Shown here: in pieces, positions 11,357 to 22,700 of the stretch
How the letters are laid out: each line of letters begins with the position of its first letter
Numbering within the stretch: the first letter of the stretch is position 1
Source: Funneliformis mosseae
Taxonomy: Eukaryota > Glomeromycota > Glomeromycetes > Glomerales > Glomeraceae
Length of the DNA: 39,761 nucleotides
Reading direction: 5' to 3'
Assembly (NCBI GenBank): GCA_910592005.1
Contig: CAJVPP010000221.1
Coordinates: 1-39,761, forward strand
Notes under the pieces: generated by a model
What the model was told of the DNA's origin: nothing
Seen by the model: only the letters and a program-made list of their open reading frames with translations
Databases searched by the model: none
Position numbers and translations under genes: made by a program

Positions 11357-12323
11357 AAGAAAAAATATATTTTAACACCCTGTTATAATATTTTATTTAT
11401 AACATCCTTTTTTATTTTCTTAGTAATAAATTATTTTAAATATTTTATAAATAAGATTTTTAAATATATTTTTACTTAATATACTAAAGAAGTTTTATAG
11501 ACAAAATTTTTAGTTATAAATAATTTCTTGAAATTTTTTAAAAAATTCTTATTTTTCTTATACAACTAATCTTTTATTTTAATTTGCTAAATTATTAATA
11601 TTATATTTGATCTTAAATTTTGATTAGATAAAATTGAGATGTTATAAATAAAAAATATAATATAATATTATAATTAGATTTATCCTTATATAAAATAATG
11701 AAATTAATTATATTTTATTTTTCTTTTAAAAAATTTACTTTTTATTAGATTTAAAAGAAATTTATTTAATTATAAAATAATTATATTTATTAAATAAGTC
11801 AATTAAATTATAATATTTTTATTTGATTTAATATATAAATACTTTATAATAGAAAAGAAAAAAATTACCAATATAAAAATTATTTTAAAATTTTCTTCCT
11901 ATTTACTGTTAAATACTTATATTATAAAATAATTATATTTTAATTTTTTAAAGTGATATAATTTGATAAGGATAAGTATTAGGTTTAATATTATTATTAG
12001 ATAAAAATTTAATAAAAAAAAACTGATAAGGTATATTATATATTTTATAAATATATCTAAAATAATATTACATATTTTTTAAAAAAATATTTATAATTGT
12101 TTAGTATAAATATTTTATAAATTTATGAAATGCTATTAAAAATCTTTATTCTATCAATATTAAAATAAAATATATTCTTTTATAATTATTTAGATATAAA
12201 ATTTAATAAAAAATCATTTTTTTATAAAATTTTTTAAAATACTAAATAATATAAAATCAGTTTTAACATTAACAAGACAAATTTGTTTTAATATATTAAG
12301 ATCATCTTTATAATAAATTAATA
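11357..12323. other. Extremely AT-rich stretch, no gene seen
   Basis: Almost pure A/T with only short frames. No inverted repeat or motif was recognised. Confidence 0.5.
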
Positions 12324-12791
12324 TTATTATCTTATGATACTAATGACTAAAAATTAATATTAACGCAAAATTAACAAAAAGATTTAGCTTTTATTTAATA
12401 TTTTAGGGAGAGTTCTGAAGGATTTATAAATAATTATTACTTTGAATAATAGTGTATATTTAAAATAAACTTTTAGAATTTTATCAAAGAATAAGAAATT
12501 CGTTACAATTATATTTGTTAGCATATAATTATTATTAGTATTTATCTTGTTGGCGATAAAAACTAATTGAGTTCTAATTATTTACAATTTATTATCTCTT
12601 ATTATCTACTACCGTCTATTACTACCTAATATTGTTCGCCTTAACTAAGTCCTAAAGCTATCTTATTTATACTAAATTTGCTAATATAAATAAATAAAAT
12701 ACTAATTGATTATAAATAATAAATGATTAATAATACAAAATGATTAATAATATAATACTAATTTTCAGTCATTAATATTGTAAGATAACAA
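12324..12791. mobile_element. 468-bp inverted-repeat element (MITE), complete copy
   Basis: The left end TTATTATCTTATGATACTAA and the reverse complement of the right end TTGTTATCTTACAATATTAA start an imperfect terminal inverted repeat of about 40 bp that also contains AATGACTRAAAATTARTATT. ATA/TA lies on both outer sides. The interior is non-coding. A truncated copy in the same orientation lies at 1115-1530, which shows that the unit is dispersed. Because of its size and TA-compatible flanks I call it a MITE; the mobilising superfamily is not determined. Confidence 0.75.
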
Positions 12792-13774
12792 TATACAGAT
12801 CATAAATACATTAGATTTATCACTCTATGCAATAGGAAATTATCTAGTCTAAGTAAACTATATATCTCTATATCCTATATGAGAATGAGAGTTTAGCTCT
12901 TCATAAGTGTTAAAAAAAATTAATAAATTATTATACTCATCATCATTTATTGGATTATAATTATTTATAAATACCTGGAAGGAATAAGTATTTAGTGATA
13001 GGTTCCTGATATATTTATATGAATAGTTATTTAATACTATCTAACTTAAAAAAGATAATTTTACTTCACAGGCTATTTACAATAATAATACATAAGATTT
13101 AAATTATCAAAAGTAATACTAATACTAACTTTATGAATTACTTTTAATATATTATATCAATCAAAATAATTCATATTCTTACACAGATATATAACTTCTT
13201 CTCTATATAATATCCTCAAAGTAAAAAAATGTTATTGGTTTTAATTTTAAACTTTGATATGCCTTTAAAAATATTAAATAATATCTTCACTAATTTGATC
13301 TTAATATAAATAATGGTATCTTTTCAGATATTACAATATCAAAGAAAGGTTTAATGCCTATAACATTTATGATAATCTTTTGTCTATTAATCAAGTAACT
13401 ACTAATATATAAAATATAAGTAAATACTTCATTAATATATTTTGTCTCATTACTTATAGTAGTAAGCATAAAGTATATAAGTTGCTTATTAAATAAGCAT
13501 TACTAAAGTATAATTATCATCCTGTTATCATATTCTGCTACAATTAAATTACATGATAGAATGCTGGTTAAAGAGTTAGCATTATTATAACAGATGAGAA
13601 AGTCAGATCTAGAGTAATTAGTTTGATTAAAAATAGTTGAGATATACATATTGTCAGTTCAAAAAGTTATAATAATACAATATATTTTTAAAATATTTAA
13701 TTAATTTTTTTGATAAGTGTAAAAAAGTGATAATGAACTTATTAAATGAATTAAAAAAGAAAGATATCTAAATA
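12792..13774. other. AT-rich repeat debris, no gene seen
   Basis: Stops in all frames on both strands and no recognised motif. Confidence 0.4.
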
Positions 13775-13776
13775 TA

Positions 13777-14374
13777 CAGAGGTGAACAAAAGTTTCTAGA
13801 CACTTTTTTACCAAATATAAAACTTATAATTCCTTAGCATTAATAGTAAAAGTTCTAATATTATTTTATTTAGAGCTGGTTAAGACATACATTTTGTATT
13901 AAACTTTTAGTACTTGGTTGAGCCTTCCTTTGCCGCAATCATAGTCTGAATTTGCTATAATATGCTATTGACTAAATTTTCAATAGTATGCATCAGAATT
14001 TCTCGTCATGCTTTTTTAACATATTAGTCAAAGTCAGCAAGATTTAATGGTAGTTTTTAAATATGCATGAATGTTTTTTAATATCAGCCCATAAATTTTT
14101 AATTGGATTAAGATTAAGACTTTGAGCTGGCTAAGTTAAATATGGCTTTGTATTATTCATTAGTTAATTCTTTATTTTATCTCATTATTTTTCAATTTAG
14201 TAGAGATTAAGTGAATTAAAATCAAAACAACAAAAAAAAACATGAATTTTTTTATTTGATTATGTAAATAAATAATAGATAATCATATGATCAAAGTATA
14301 GTATTATAATTATATGATGAAAATTTTTTAAATTGCATTTATAAAGGTGTCCAGAAACTTTTGTCTACCCTCTA
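13777..14374 (-). mobile_element. Internally deleted Tc1/mariner element (598 bp)
   Basis: The ends are inverted repeats: CAGAGGTGAACAAAAGTTTC at 13777 and the reverse complement of the right end, TAGAGGGTAGACAAAAGTTT, both followed by CTRGACAC. TA target sites flank it (13775-13776 and 14375-14376). On the minus strand about 14130-13900 reads AQSLNLNPIKNLWADIK, the hallmark DLNPIENLW block around the third catalytic acid of Tc1-family DDE transposases, with the Glu replaced by Lys. The first two thirds of the transposase are missing and the rest has stops, so it is a non-autonomous relic. Confidence 0.85.
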
Positions 14375-14457
14375 TATATTTTAAGATAGAGATAACTTTA
14401 GAATTATTATATAAATATTAAAAGAAGCCTATATTTTTAGATAAGTATTTAGATATA

Positions 14458-14595
14458 TAGGAGGTAGTCAGTAGAAAAGGGGAAATCCACTCTTTAGTCA
14501 AAAAGTTTTTTATTAGTTCACTTTGCTGATCATAGTCATGTGAATAAAACTAGCTTAATTTATAGATTTTCCCCTTTTCTATTAACTGTTCCCTA
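14458..14595. mobile_element. 138-bp miniature element with GTAGAAAAGGGGAAA ends
   Basis: The ends are inverted repeats: left TAGGAGGTAGTCAGTAGAAA continuing AGGGGAAA, right (reverse complement) TAGGGAACAGTTAATAGAAA continuing AGGGGAAA, each flanked by TA. The termini match the family at 17385, 29070 and 32647, but the interior differs, so it may be a subfamily sharing only the ends. Confidence 0.65.
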
Positions 14596-14597
14596 TA

Positions 14598-15525
14598 TGT
14601 ATTTGGGTATAATAAAAGTATCTAAATGCAAATAAATATATTTTTAATAAGTGATACTTAGGGTATTTTTCTTTAGAATCTTATATAAATAATGGAAGAA
14701 GAATATTTTATCACTAATATGTACTTAGATATGGTATGTCTTTTTATCTTTATTGGTACTGACTTCAATCTTTCAAATTATATACCCAAAATTATCTGAT
14801 TTTAAAAATCAAATGATCAGATATGATTTTTTAAATATTCTTGAAAGTAACGAAAAAGTAATGAAAAAGTATCAGAAACTAAAAGTACAGTAAATTATGA
14901 TAATTTTGATTAATACTATTTCATAATTTCAATCAAATCTTTGGATAAAATAATTCAGTATCCAAACTGACATAAAACTAATTTATAACTGGTAAACTAA
15001 TAAAATTACTCTAGTTCCTTACTAATTTTATGATACTTCTATAATAGTTTTTTAATAGTTTTATGAAAGTTTCACAATATTATTATGACATTATCAAGTT
15101 ACTACTATAGCATCAAGCTGAAACTTAAAATCACATAATCAAAAGATCAGTCAGAATTATGATATAATGTTAGCTAAAATTAAATGCAAATTTACTGCGC
15201 CATCTGACATGATATTTTTTGTAATAAATAAGTATCAAAATAGATATAAAAAGTAAGTACTTCAATATAGAATTCAGCACTCAATCAAGTGCAAAATGTT
15301 AGCATCTTCAACATAAAAACAGGTATCCAAATAACTACAGAATTTCAATAATCTTATTATAGAATTTAACATGTAAATGACTCAGAAATAAAAAGAAAAG
15401 TATAGTATTTAAATTATATATTAAATGGTGGATAATAGTTAGATTATATAATAGTAAAAATGCAAATAGTAGAAAAAGTTTAAAAAGATAGTTAGAGCAT
15501 AAAATAGATATCTGATATACGAAAA
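14598..15525. other. AT-rich stretch, no gene seen
   Basis: No open frame or motif. It may be the missing internal part of the hAT remnant that follows, but no catalytic block could be read. Confidence 0.35.
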
Positions 15526-15527
15526 TA

Positions 15528-15640
15528 TATAGATTATATAGTGATAACTAGATTGTATTATTTAGATTATATGATAATAATTAGATTATATTATTTAGAT
15601 TATATGGTAATAATTAGATTATTTAGTGGTAATATAATCT
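15528..15640. repeat. Tandem repeat, about 33-bp unit, about 3 copies
   Basis: Units of the form TTTAGATTATATGATAATAA followed by TTAGATTATATTA repeat with small differences. The array lies just upstream of a strong palindrome and the hAT tail. Confidence 0.6.
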
Positions 15641-15646
15641 AAGATA

Positions 15647-15696
15647 AGTGGGATATTACCATATAATATAATTATATTATATGGTGGTATCCCACT
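15647..15696. repeat. Near-perfect 50-bp palindrome
   Basis: AGTGGGATA at the left is matched by TATCCCACT at the right. CCATATAATATAAT and its complement fill the centre with about a 3-bp asymmetry. In DNA or RNA this would form a long hairpin. It contains no terminator-like or coding context, and could be the fused ends of a small transposon. Confidence 0.6.
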
Positions 15697-15714
15697 AAAG
15701 AATCTAATCCTTTC

Positions 15715-16363
15715 TTATGATGGCAAGCACATGCTAAAGAATATCCAATTTTGAGCAGGATGGTATGAGATTATCTTATAATTTAATCAACAAGTATTAC
15801 ATTGGAACAGGCATTTTCAATTGCTAGAAATACAATTAGCAAAACATATAATCGCTTATTACAAGGTCATATTTGTGTTTAAAAAGCTGGATTGTTAATG
15901 AAATAGGAAAATAAAAAATTTATTTTTTAAGTTTCATTAAAAGAATATAAAATATGAGATTTATTTCATTTGCTCAAAAGAATAATATAAATCCTTTTTT
16001 TTTTTTTTTTGACCATTTTAATAAATTCAATAAAATAAAATTTCTCACATCAAAAATAGTATAATTAATTATATCAAAAATTGAACAGTAGTATAAAATT
16101 GAACAATATTTTAATCTAAATGCTTTTACTGTATAAAATCTTTATATATATTGCGGAGTGATCGAAACCTGATGGAATTAAACCAATTATGAATAACCGG
16201 TTCTTATTGAACTTGCTTAAATCAGTTTTAGGAACCAGTTCTATAGAACCGGCTCTGATCGAACCGAATTGAACTAGTTTTTAAAACCGGTTCTAAAGAA
16301 CCTGGTTCGATTCAATTTTATTATGAGAACCGGGTTCATAGAACCGAAACCACCCCATCCCTA
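15715..16363 (+). pseudogene. hAT transposase C-terminus plus right end of the element
   Basis: From 15719 one frame reads WQAHAKEYPILSRMV, stop, DYLII, stop, STSITLEQAFSIARNTIS, then RLLQGHICV, stop. This is the hAT C-terminal dimerisation domain, whose hallmark is the E-x-x-F-S block. The stops (TGA, TGA, TAA, TAA, TAG) lie mainly where the family has Trp or Gln. About 450 bp later CCACCCCATCCCTA (16350-16363) looks like a hAT terminal inverted repeat (TAGGGATGGGGTGG inward). I could not find the matching left end, so the element is truncated or too decayed, and the 8-bp target duplication cannot be tested. Confidence 0.8.
16185..16350. repeat. hAT subterminal GAACCGGTTC-type repeats
   Basis: Seven or more variants of GAACCGGTTC occur in about 160 bp: AACCGGTTC, GAACCAGTTC, GAACCGGCTC, AACCGGTTC, GAACCTGGTTC, GAACCGGGTTC, GAACCGAAACC. 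Such palindromic subterminal motifs bind the transposase in known hAT elements. The GC-rich patch stands out sharply from its AT-rich surroundings. Confidence 0.75.
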
Positions 16364-16439
16364 CATGACACCGATTGTAACTTTAAAAAATTATCATAAA
16401 AAATTTAACTTTAAAATAAACATAAACCTTAAGGCGAAT

Positions 16440-16800
16440 ATGCTAGTTTCATTAGCTATGCTTAATTAACGTTAAATATTCAAACATTCGGCTTGAGTTT
16501 TCCTCATTAGGACACTTAGGAGCATAATGTCCTGTTTCTTGACATTGACATATACGACATTTACGTAAGTCCACCCACTACTTCAATTATTTTTTTTTTC
16601 GTTACTATATAAGTCTGTGCCCTTTGCTAGTTCCAACTTTATTATTTTCTTCATTAACGTTTAGTAGGTCTACCTTTACCCCGACGTACTACTGGATCTT
16701 GAATATCATCAGAATTATATACACGAACATCACCTAATCTTACGATGTTATTTGAAGTTCAATAACTGCTATTCGAGCTTTAGCCTCTCTTTTTTCTTCC
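16440..16800 (-). pseudogene. Transposase C-terminal tail with zinc knuckle (MULE/SWIM type)
   Basis: On the minus strand about 16740-16660 reads VRLGDVRVYNSDDIQDPVV then RRGKGRPTKR and a stop. After a broken linker, about 16565-16480 reads CRICQCQETGHYAPKCP, a zinc-knuckle-like block ending in GHYAPKC. The pair of an RRGKGRP basic patch and a CCHC knuckle is typical of the C-terminus of MULE/FAR1-like transposases after a SWIM finger. The knuckle has an extra Cys-Gln, and stops and shifts separate the parts. No DDE core or SWIM finger is preserved. An alternative is an orphan zinc-knuckle gene, which I think less likely. Confidence 0.55.
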
Positions 16801-17382
16801 TGTTTAGCAATGTAAGATAAAATAATTTCATATTAAAATGGCTCATTATACCTTGAAAATACGCACGAACCATTTTTCATTTTGAAACGTGTGAAACAAA
16901 ACTTTATTTTGAGACCTGCTGGATAAGTAAATGGAAATGGAAAACGGGTAGAAAGGATATTTTGAGAGAAGGATACAAACCTATTTTACACGAAAAAAGT
17001 AAAGAAAAAAAAAAGAATGGAATGGTAGGATATTTCTGATATGAGAATGTGGCTTTGCACGAAAACATCACAAATTATCGATCAATAAAAAAATTATTAG
17101 GCGCAACAACTTGTAGGGCTATATAATTACACGGCCACATATACTTTGGCCGTGGAATAATTTGCAACAACAAAAGTTTAATTATCTGAACCGGATAAGT
17201 ATAACGTAACTTCACGGGTTATCAGAGATTACTTCACAGTTCACGGTAAGCAATGCAAGATGGATATTTTGCCAGGAAGTGGCAAAATCCACCAATCAAT
17301 GTAACTGTGGAGTAATACTATCAATAATATAATTACAATTTTTAGAATTTTTTATTAAATTAAAACATAAAAATTATTATAA
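16801..17382. other. No gene seen; boundary of the gene island
   Basis: Composition becomes less AT-extreme from about 16,850. A short hairpin lies at 17130-17154 (CACGGCCA and TGGCCGTG, 9-nt loop). No protein motif was recognised. Confidence 0.45.
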
Positions 17383-17384
17383 TA

Positions 17385-17553
17385 TGGGACCTTTGCAATA
17401 GAAAAGGGGGGGGGGGGAACAGCCAAAAAAATCAAATTTACTTAATATGCCCAAATATGATTTTTATGTCAAAATATGTTCAGATTTAGCATTAATCCAA
17501 TTTTATTTTTTTCCAGCTGTTCCCCCCCCCCCCTTTTTATTGCAAAGGTCCCA
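17385..17553. mobile_element. 169-bp palindromic miniature element with G12/C12 arms
   Basis: Near-perfect terminal inverted repeats: TGGGACCTTTGCAATAGAAA, then AGG... with 12 consecutive G at 17406-17417, mirrored by 12 C at 17522-17533 and TATTGCAAAGGTCCCA. TA lies on both sides (17383-17384 and 17554-17555). The interior, with GTCAAAATATGTTCAGATTT, also occurs in the copies at 29070 and (inverted) 32647. It is non-coding and probably mobilised by a Tc1/mariner-type transposase. Confidence 0.85.
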
Positions 17554-17555
17554 TA

Positions 17556-17846
17556 TAAAAAATTAAAATCTACAATCTAAGCGATAACTTTGGTCTTGAT
17601 GTGATTAAATAAACTTGTTTAATATATTAAAAATAACTTTTTCTAAAATTTCATTGAGATTATTTTAAAAAAAAGGTTATTATTTAAGTATATTTAACAA
17701 GTTTATTAATCATTATTTCTGGAAATTGGAAATTCATGTTTGGGTCACGTTTCGTTTTTTAAAGTTTCGAATGAACAATTTTTATTGAGTCTAAAGATTT
17801 TTTTTTTTTTTTTCCGTGTAAAATAAAAAAAAAAAAAAAATTAAGG

Positions 17847-17880
<34 letters not shown>

Positions 17881-18727
17881 AATCTATCAGATGAAAATAT
17901 GCGATGAAGGAAAAAAAAAAATTAAAAATTTAAAGAAACTGTAAGCGATGTTCAGATTTTTGCCAAGATAACGAAAAAAAAGAAATGAAAAAGAAAAATG
18001 CCTATTTTTGTCATAACTTAAGAAAAAATTTTTTGCCATATATTTGCCATAGGATAAAGAAACAATTTTTGGAACCAGTGAAAAAAAAAATGATGAGAAA
18101 AAAAGAAAGCAAACTTAGAAAATTAATGATATAATTAAAAATTAATAAAATTTTTTATATAAAGTATTACTAAAGTAAAAAGTGTAATATAACGAGTTAG
18201 GGTAGGAAAAAATGCATATGAATGATGAATAAATTGATTTTTTAATGCGTGAAAAATTCTATACTTTAAAAAAAAAATGCTTGGGACGTAATGGTTTGAA
18301 AAGTTTTGATTCATCTATTTTATTAAAGAATGGGAATAAATGATGATATATACAAAAAAAAAGGGGGAGAAGGGGACGAGATTTGATTCTGAAAAACAAT
18401 TCACGGATGAAAAAGGTCCAGCCGAATTCTATTCCCACCTTTTTTTTTTTTTTTTTTTTTTTTTGGAGAAAATCGAATTATGTATTGAAGAAAAAAATTT
18501 TTTAGAAAAATAAAAAAATTTTACAAGAAAAAAAGTTTTGTGCGAATAAACATGAAAAAAACGTAAAGTGTGTGTAAAAAAATTGCGACGAATATGCGTC
18601 TTTGTTCCCACCCTAAAGCAAGACTTTGAGATAAAACGAATTAATAATAATAAATTTTTAAACGGAAATTAAATTATCATTAAATATTATTTAACGAAAA
18701 AAAAAGTGGTTCATAAAGTTATTCAGT
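17556..18727. other. Homopolymer-rich 3' flank of the zinc-finger gene
   Basis: Long A runs dominate (one of more than 30 A at about 17847-17878, a T run at 18440-18463). Frames here exist only because of the homopolymers. The 3' UTR and polyadenylation region of the minus-strand zinc-finger gene must lie at the right end (about 18,650-18,727), but no single poly(A) signal stands out. Confidence 0.5.
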
Positions 18728-19713
18728 TTAATAACTTCGAAGAGCGCCAGCCGGGCTAAGCATTTTATAACCCTCAACTTCACCATCGTATCTGGTTTTC
18801 TTTACTGGTCTTCCCAATCGATGAACTCGAAGATGACGACGCATATTGCTTTGAACAGAGAATTTTCTTCCGCAACCTGGTTCCGTGCAAACGAACGGTT
18901 TCTCACCGGTGTGTGAATAAGTGTGAATTCGAAGTGAACTTGGACGTGAGAATCGTTTAGAACAATATGGGCATTGATAACGATTTCCACTTGAAGAACC
19001 GGTTGGCGATAATTGATCAACGATGCTCTTGTGAGGAAAGTGTTTTTGAGAGGCCAAACTTTCCAAGACCGTGTTCAAACGTGGAAGGGAAGGGGCGGTG
19101 GGCTTACAATCATAAGGGGAAATTTGCGTTATGGAATTTGGGTAGTAAGCGTATCTTTGAGGTTGAGGTTGAGCGTAAGAAATCGATGATGAGGAGTAAG
19201 ACGAAGGTGAGTAGACAGGGGTTGGTTTAGCGCAACAACTACATGATTCTTCGTAGACTTGTCGAGTTTGTTGGGGGACTGGAACGTATCTTTCGGATTC
19301 ATATCTTGGTTGAACCCCATAAGAGTCAAATGGAGAAGAATAATTGGCGGACGTCTTCATATCAGGTGATTCTGGTGGGGAGAGCAACGTTCTAATGTTA
19401 CTGGTGTGTTGAGAGGTCTGGAGACCGCCCAAATGTAAAGAGGATTGCTTGTTAAGTGCAGCAAGATGATGTGCGTCAGTCGATTGCGTTGAGAATGATT
19501 GACGGTAAGGTGAAGTCATTGAGGGGGAGGTCGAGTTAGAATAACTTCCATTATATGCTAAAATGAAGAAGAAAAAATTAATATTTTAGAATAAAAAAAA
19601 AATAAAAATCTGAAATCTTTTTTACACGGGATAAAGTACTCACTTTTATCGATTGAAGGTTCAAGAAGCGCACTGATTGGAGGAAGGAAATTTTGACTTT
19701 GTTGGTTTTGCAT
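18728..19713 (-). CDS. C2H2 zinc-finger transcription factor, two fingers
   Basis: Two exons, 19713-19644 and 19557-18728, are joined across an 86-nt intron (donor GTGAGT, acceptor TTTTAG) to give 299 residues. Two C-terminal fingers are clear: YQCPYCSKRF...HTYSH (about 217-239, C-x2-C-x12-H-x3-H) and CTEPGCGRKF...HLRVH (about 247-269, C-x4-C-x12-H-x3-H), joined by the canonical TGEKPF linker; a basic tail (GRPVKKTR) follows. The N-terminal 200 residues are Ser/Pro/Gln/Tyr-rich and probably disordered, with short hydrophobic motifs LPPISALLEP (10-19) and LPRLNTVLESL that could bind co-regulators. Such paired fingers bind DNA in the nucleus; the target is unknown. The ATG at 19713 is chosen because it opens the spliced frame and keeps LPPISALLEP. 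It is isolated, with long flanking intergenic DNA. Confidence 0.9.
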
Positions 19714-22700
19714 TTTTTTTTTTTTTTTTTTCTCGAAATTCGTTAATTTTGTTTGTGAAAATTTATGAAAGAAGCCTGTCTGAGACCGAAAGGAAATTTT
19801 TTCAAAAAATGAAAAGATACGAAATACTTTTGCTAATGAACTTTTTTTTTTAAAAAAAAAAATTCTTCTCTCCTTATATATAGAAAATATATACAAAAAA
19901 AAAGAAAAAAAGTCGAACAATGGTTACAAATTTGAATAGATAAATAGCGATTTTTTTAAAAGAAAATGTTTTTTTTTTTTTTATTAAATATTTATTTTCG
20001 AATTTATAGCAACAAAAGATATGTTGAGCGATGAACACTGTTTTGAAAGCGGGTTCTTAACCGTGATTATTTATAGAAATTTTTTTTTAAAAGGTTTTTC
20101 CATCCATTAACAAGAATTTTTATTTTGTAAATATTTACCTACGCTAATGCATATTGTAGATTCTTTTTTTTACAACAAAAAAATCATCTTTTTTAATTAT
20201 ATAAAAACCTGATGTGTATTGATATTATGTTACATTTTAAAAAATATCAATATGATCAAAAATTTTTTTTTTTGAATCATTATATTACTAATTACAGGCA
20301 CATGTAAATCGACCATTATATAATTCAGATTTTTGCCACTTTAAACTATTTTCCCTGATTACTTAAAAGAGTAAAAAGATGCATAGACGATTTTGTCAAA
20401 TAATTTTCAAAGGATTTTCATTAATCTACGGGGAATTTCAAAAAATATATCCAAATTTAAAAATGAGAAAATCTGTTGAAACCCTTAAAGCACGCGCTAA
20501 GAATCACTCTAAACTTTAATAATGAGAAAAACCGAAATTAATTTTTGAAACGTTTTGTAAATCTCTGTTGATCTATCTGTATAAATTCTCTTCTTTAATT
20601 TGTAACTTCCCTAACGGAATTACCGTAAAAGTAACTTTTTGTCTTTCCTTGTTATTTTTTAATACCGGTATTGACCGAAGTCAAGCTTGGGCTTAGCTCG
20701 TAAAATACAACGTTTCACAGCGTGGGAAGATCTCTCTCTTTTTTTTTTTTTTTATTTTATTTATTTTATTTTATTTATTTTCAATAAATCTTTCATATAT
20801 ATATCGTATGAGGATGAGGTTGGGTTGATCATTTTCTAAAAACAAATGAATAAATAGAAAAATGGTTGATCGGAAATCCCGTTGTCATGTGATCTCTAAG
20901 GCATAAATATAAACAAACAATAATAGCAAGTTGCTTTGACGATTCAGGAAAAATTATTTTTGTTATCTTTAAACCATCAATTTGTTGGATGACCTTAACC
21001 GAATTTGTTATTTTATTCATTTAATTTCGGATGATTATTGAATGACAATTTGTTGTCACCTCGTGATTTACAAAAAGAATAGAAAAAAGTTTTTCAAAGT
21101 GTATAAAAAAAAATTAATCTATAAAGAAGAATAATGGTTTCAAATTGAAAATTTAATTTACATGAAATTAATTAATTGCATCCTATTATTTATCAGGACA
21201 TCTTATTTTACTATTTTTAATTTAAATTCGATGCAGTTCTCTTAAGTAATTTCTCATCCCATTCGTTTGAAGTCGATTAATTTTTTTTTTTTTTTTTTTT
21301 CTTTTTTGTTTTTGGTTTAATTTTTTTTTTTCATGTACTTTTTTTTTTTTTTTTTTTTTTTTTCTGAATAAAAATCTTTTAATTGAATGAATGAATGAAT
21401 AGAATATGTAAAGTTTTCATACGTCGCCAAGTTGATCATCGACTTCAAATCCCATGAATTTCATGAATTTCACATAATCGTCGGGTTTTAAAATTATTCG
21501 AGTTTCATTGAAGGATTCACCGCATCAAAGTTTCGGAATTAATGTAATTCAATTTAGAAATCAAGAAATGATTATTATATTACGTAACCCTTTTTTTTCT
21601 CGAAAAAAAAAAAAAAAAAAAAATCTCAATATCATCGATATGTCACAATAATGATAATGTTCTGTTATTTGAGTAGTTCTTTGGATAAAAACTTACTAAT
21701 TTAGGAACCCGGATCCGAAAGGATTAGAAGGAAAGGATTAGATAATCGTCGTCGATCACATTACTAAGTAATTGGAGGGGGTAATTAATTGCCATCAAGT
21801 TATTAGAAACAGGATTTCAAGTCATCCGATCAGATACAAGTGGTTCATATCATGTAGAAAGAAGAATGTGTGTGCGCAATTAAAAACAATTCCCTTACCG
21901 TCCAATCCAATATGTATTTCATTACCAGTTTATTACCTTGCATTAACAGGACAAAGAACATCAAAGGTACAATGTGTTACAGGCGGGAAATGTGTCATGC
22001 ACAGAGAAAAAATAGAATCAGCTCTGTGTGTGTGTATTATGCGATGTAAATCAAAAATTTCTTTTTTTTTTCCTTTTTTTTTCTTTTTTTTTTTTTTGCG
22101 GTCTGTGTAAGTAGATCCACAGGGCATGACGCATGTTTTTAAAAGGGAGCTTTACCTTATTAAGGAAAAAACGCTTATCACGCTCGAAAAGAAATTCCAC
22201 AAAATTCAAAAATTATCCGTAAGACAGCTTTTGACATCCTCCCCCACATGGTCATATGTAACTATATGATGACAAAATGCCTCAATTTAAGTCACCATGT
22301 ATGTCCAATTGTGTCGGTAGAAAAATTGCGCACTGATCCGATAAGACAGTGCGTGACTTTTTTGCGGCAATGTAATGATGCTTAAAGGTAAATATATTTG
22401 TTTCTGCGCTTGGTAACATTTATATCATCGTGTACTTCCCACATGCGCCAAGAGAGCATTTCATAAATTGGGATAAACATAACGATTAATCATCATCCTT
22501 CAGACGGCGGAAGCATCATGATGATAACGAAGGCGATAAGATTTCAATCCGTTAACCGAAAAAATTCTTTTTTATTATTATTATTATTTTTTTTTTTTTT
22601 AAAGTGGAACACACTTTCTGACCCTTTAAAAGAATGACTGATGAAGTGTTACGTGTGATTTTTTTTTTTGTTTTGAGGTGGAAACAAAAAAAAAACCACC

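Noticed and set aside
17130..17154. Short hairpin CACGGCCA/TGGCCGTG as a regulatory site
   Set aside because: Single 8-bp stem, no gene start nearby, no second copy.
18429..18611. 60-codon minus-strand frame
   Set aside because: Made of a T/A homopolymer and Phe/Lys-rich flank of the zinc-finger gene; no intron signal or protein character.
18802..19329. Three further frames overlapping the zinc-finger exon
   Set aside because: Shadows in other frames; the main frame has clear C2H2 motifs.
21772..22127. 112-codon plus and 64-codon minus frames
   Set aside because: Both depend on the same poly-T tract; no motif and no conserved-looking block.
22200..22560. Possible exon in the GC-richer patch
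   Set aside because: All six frames are interrupted and no splice chain works; it reads more like promoter or non-coding sequence.
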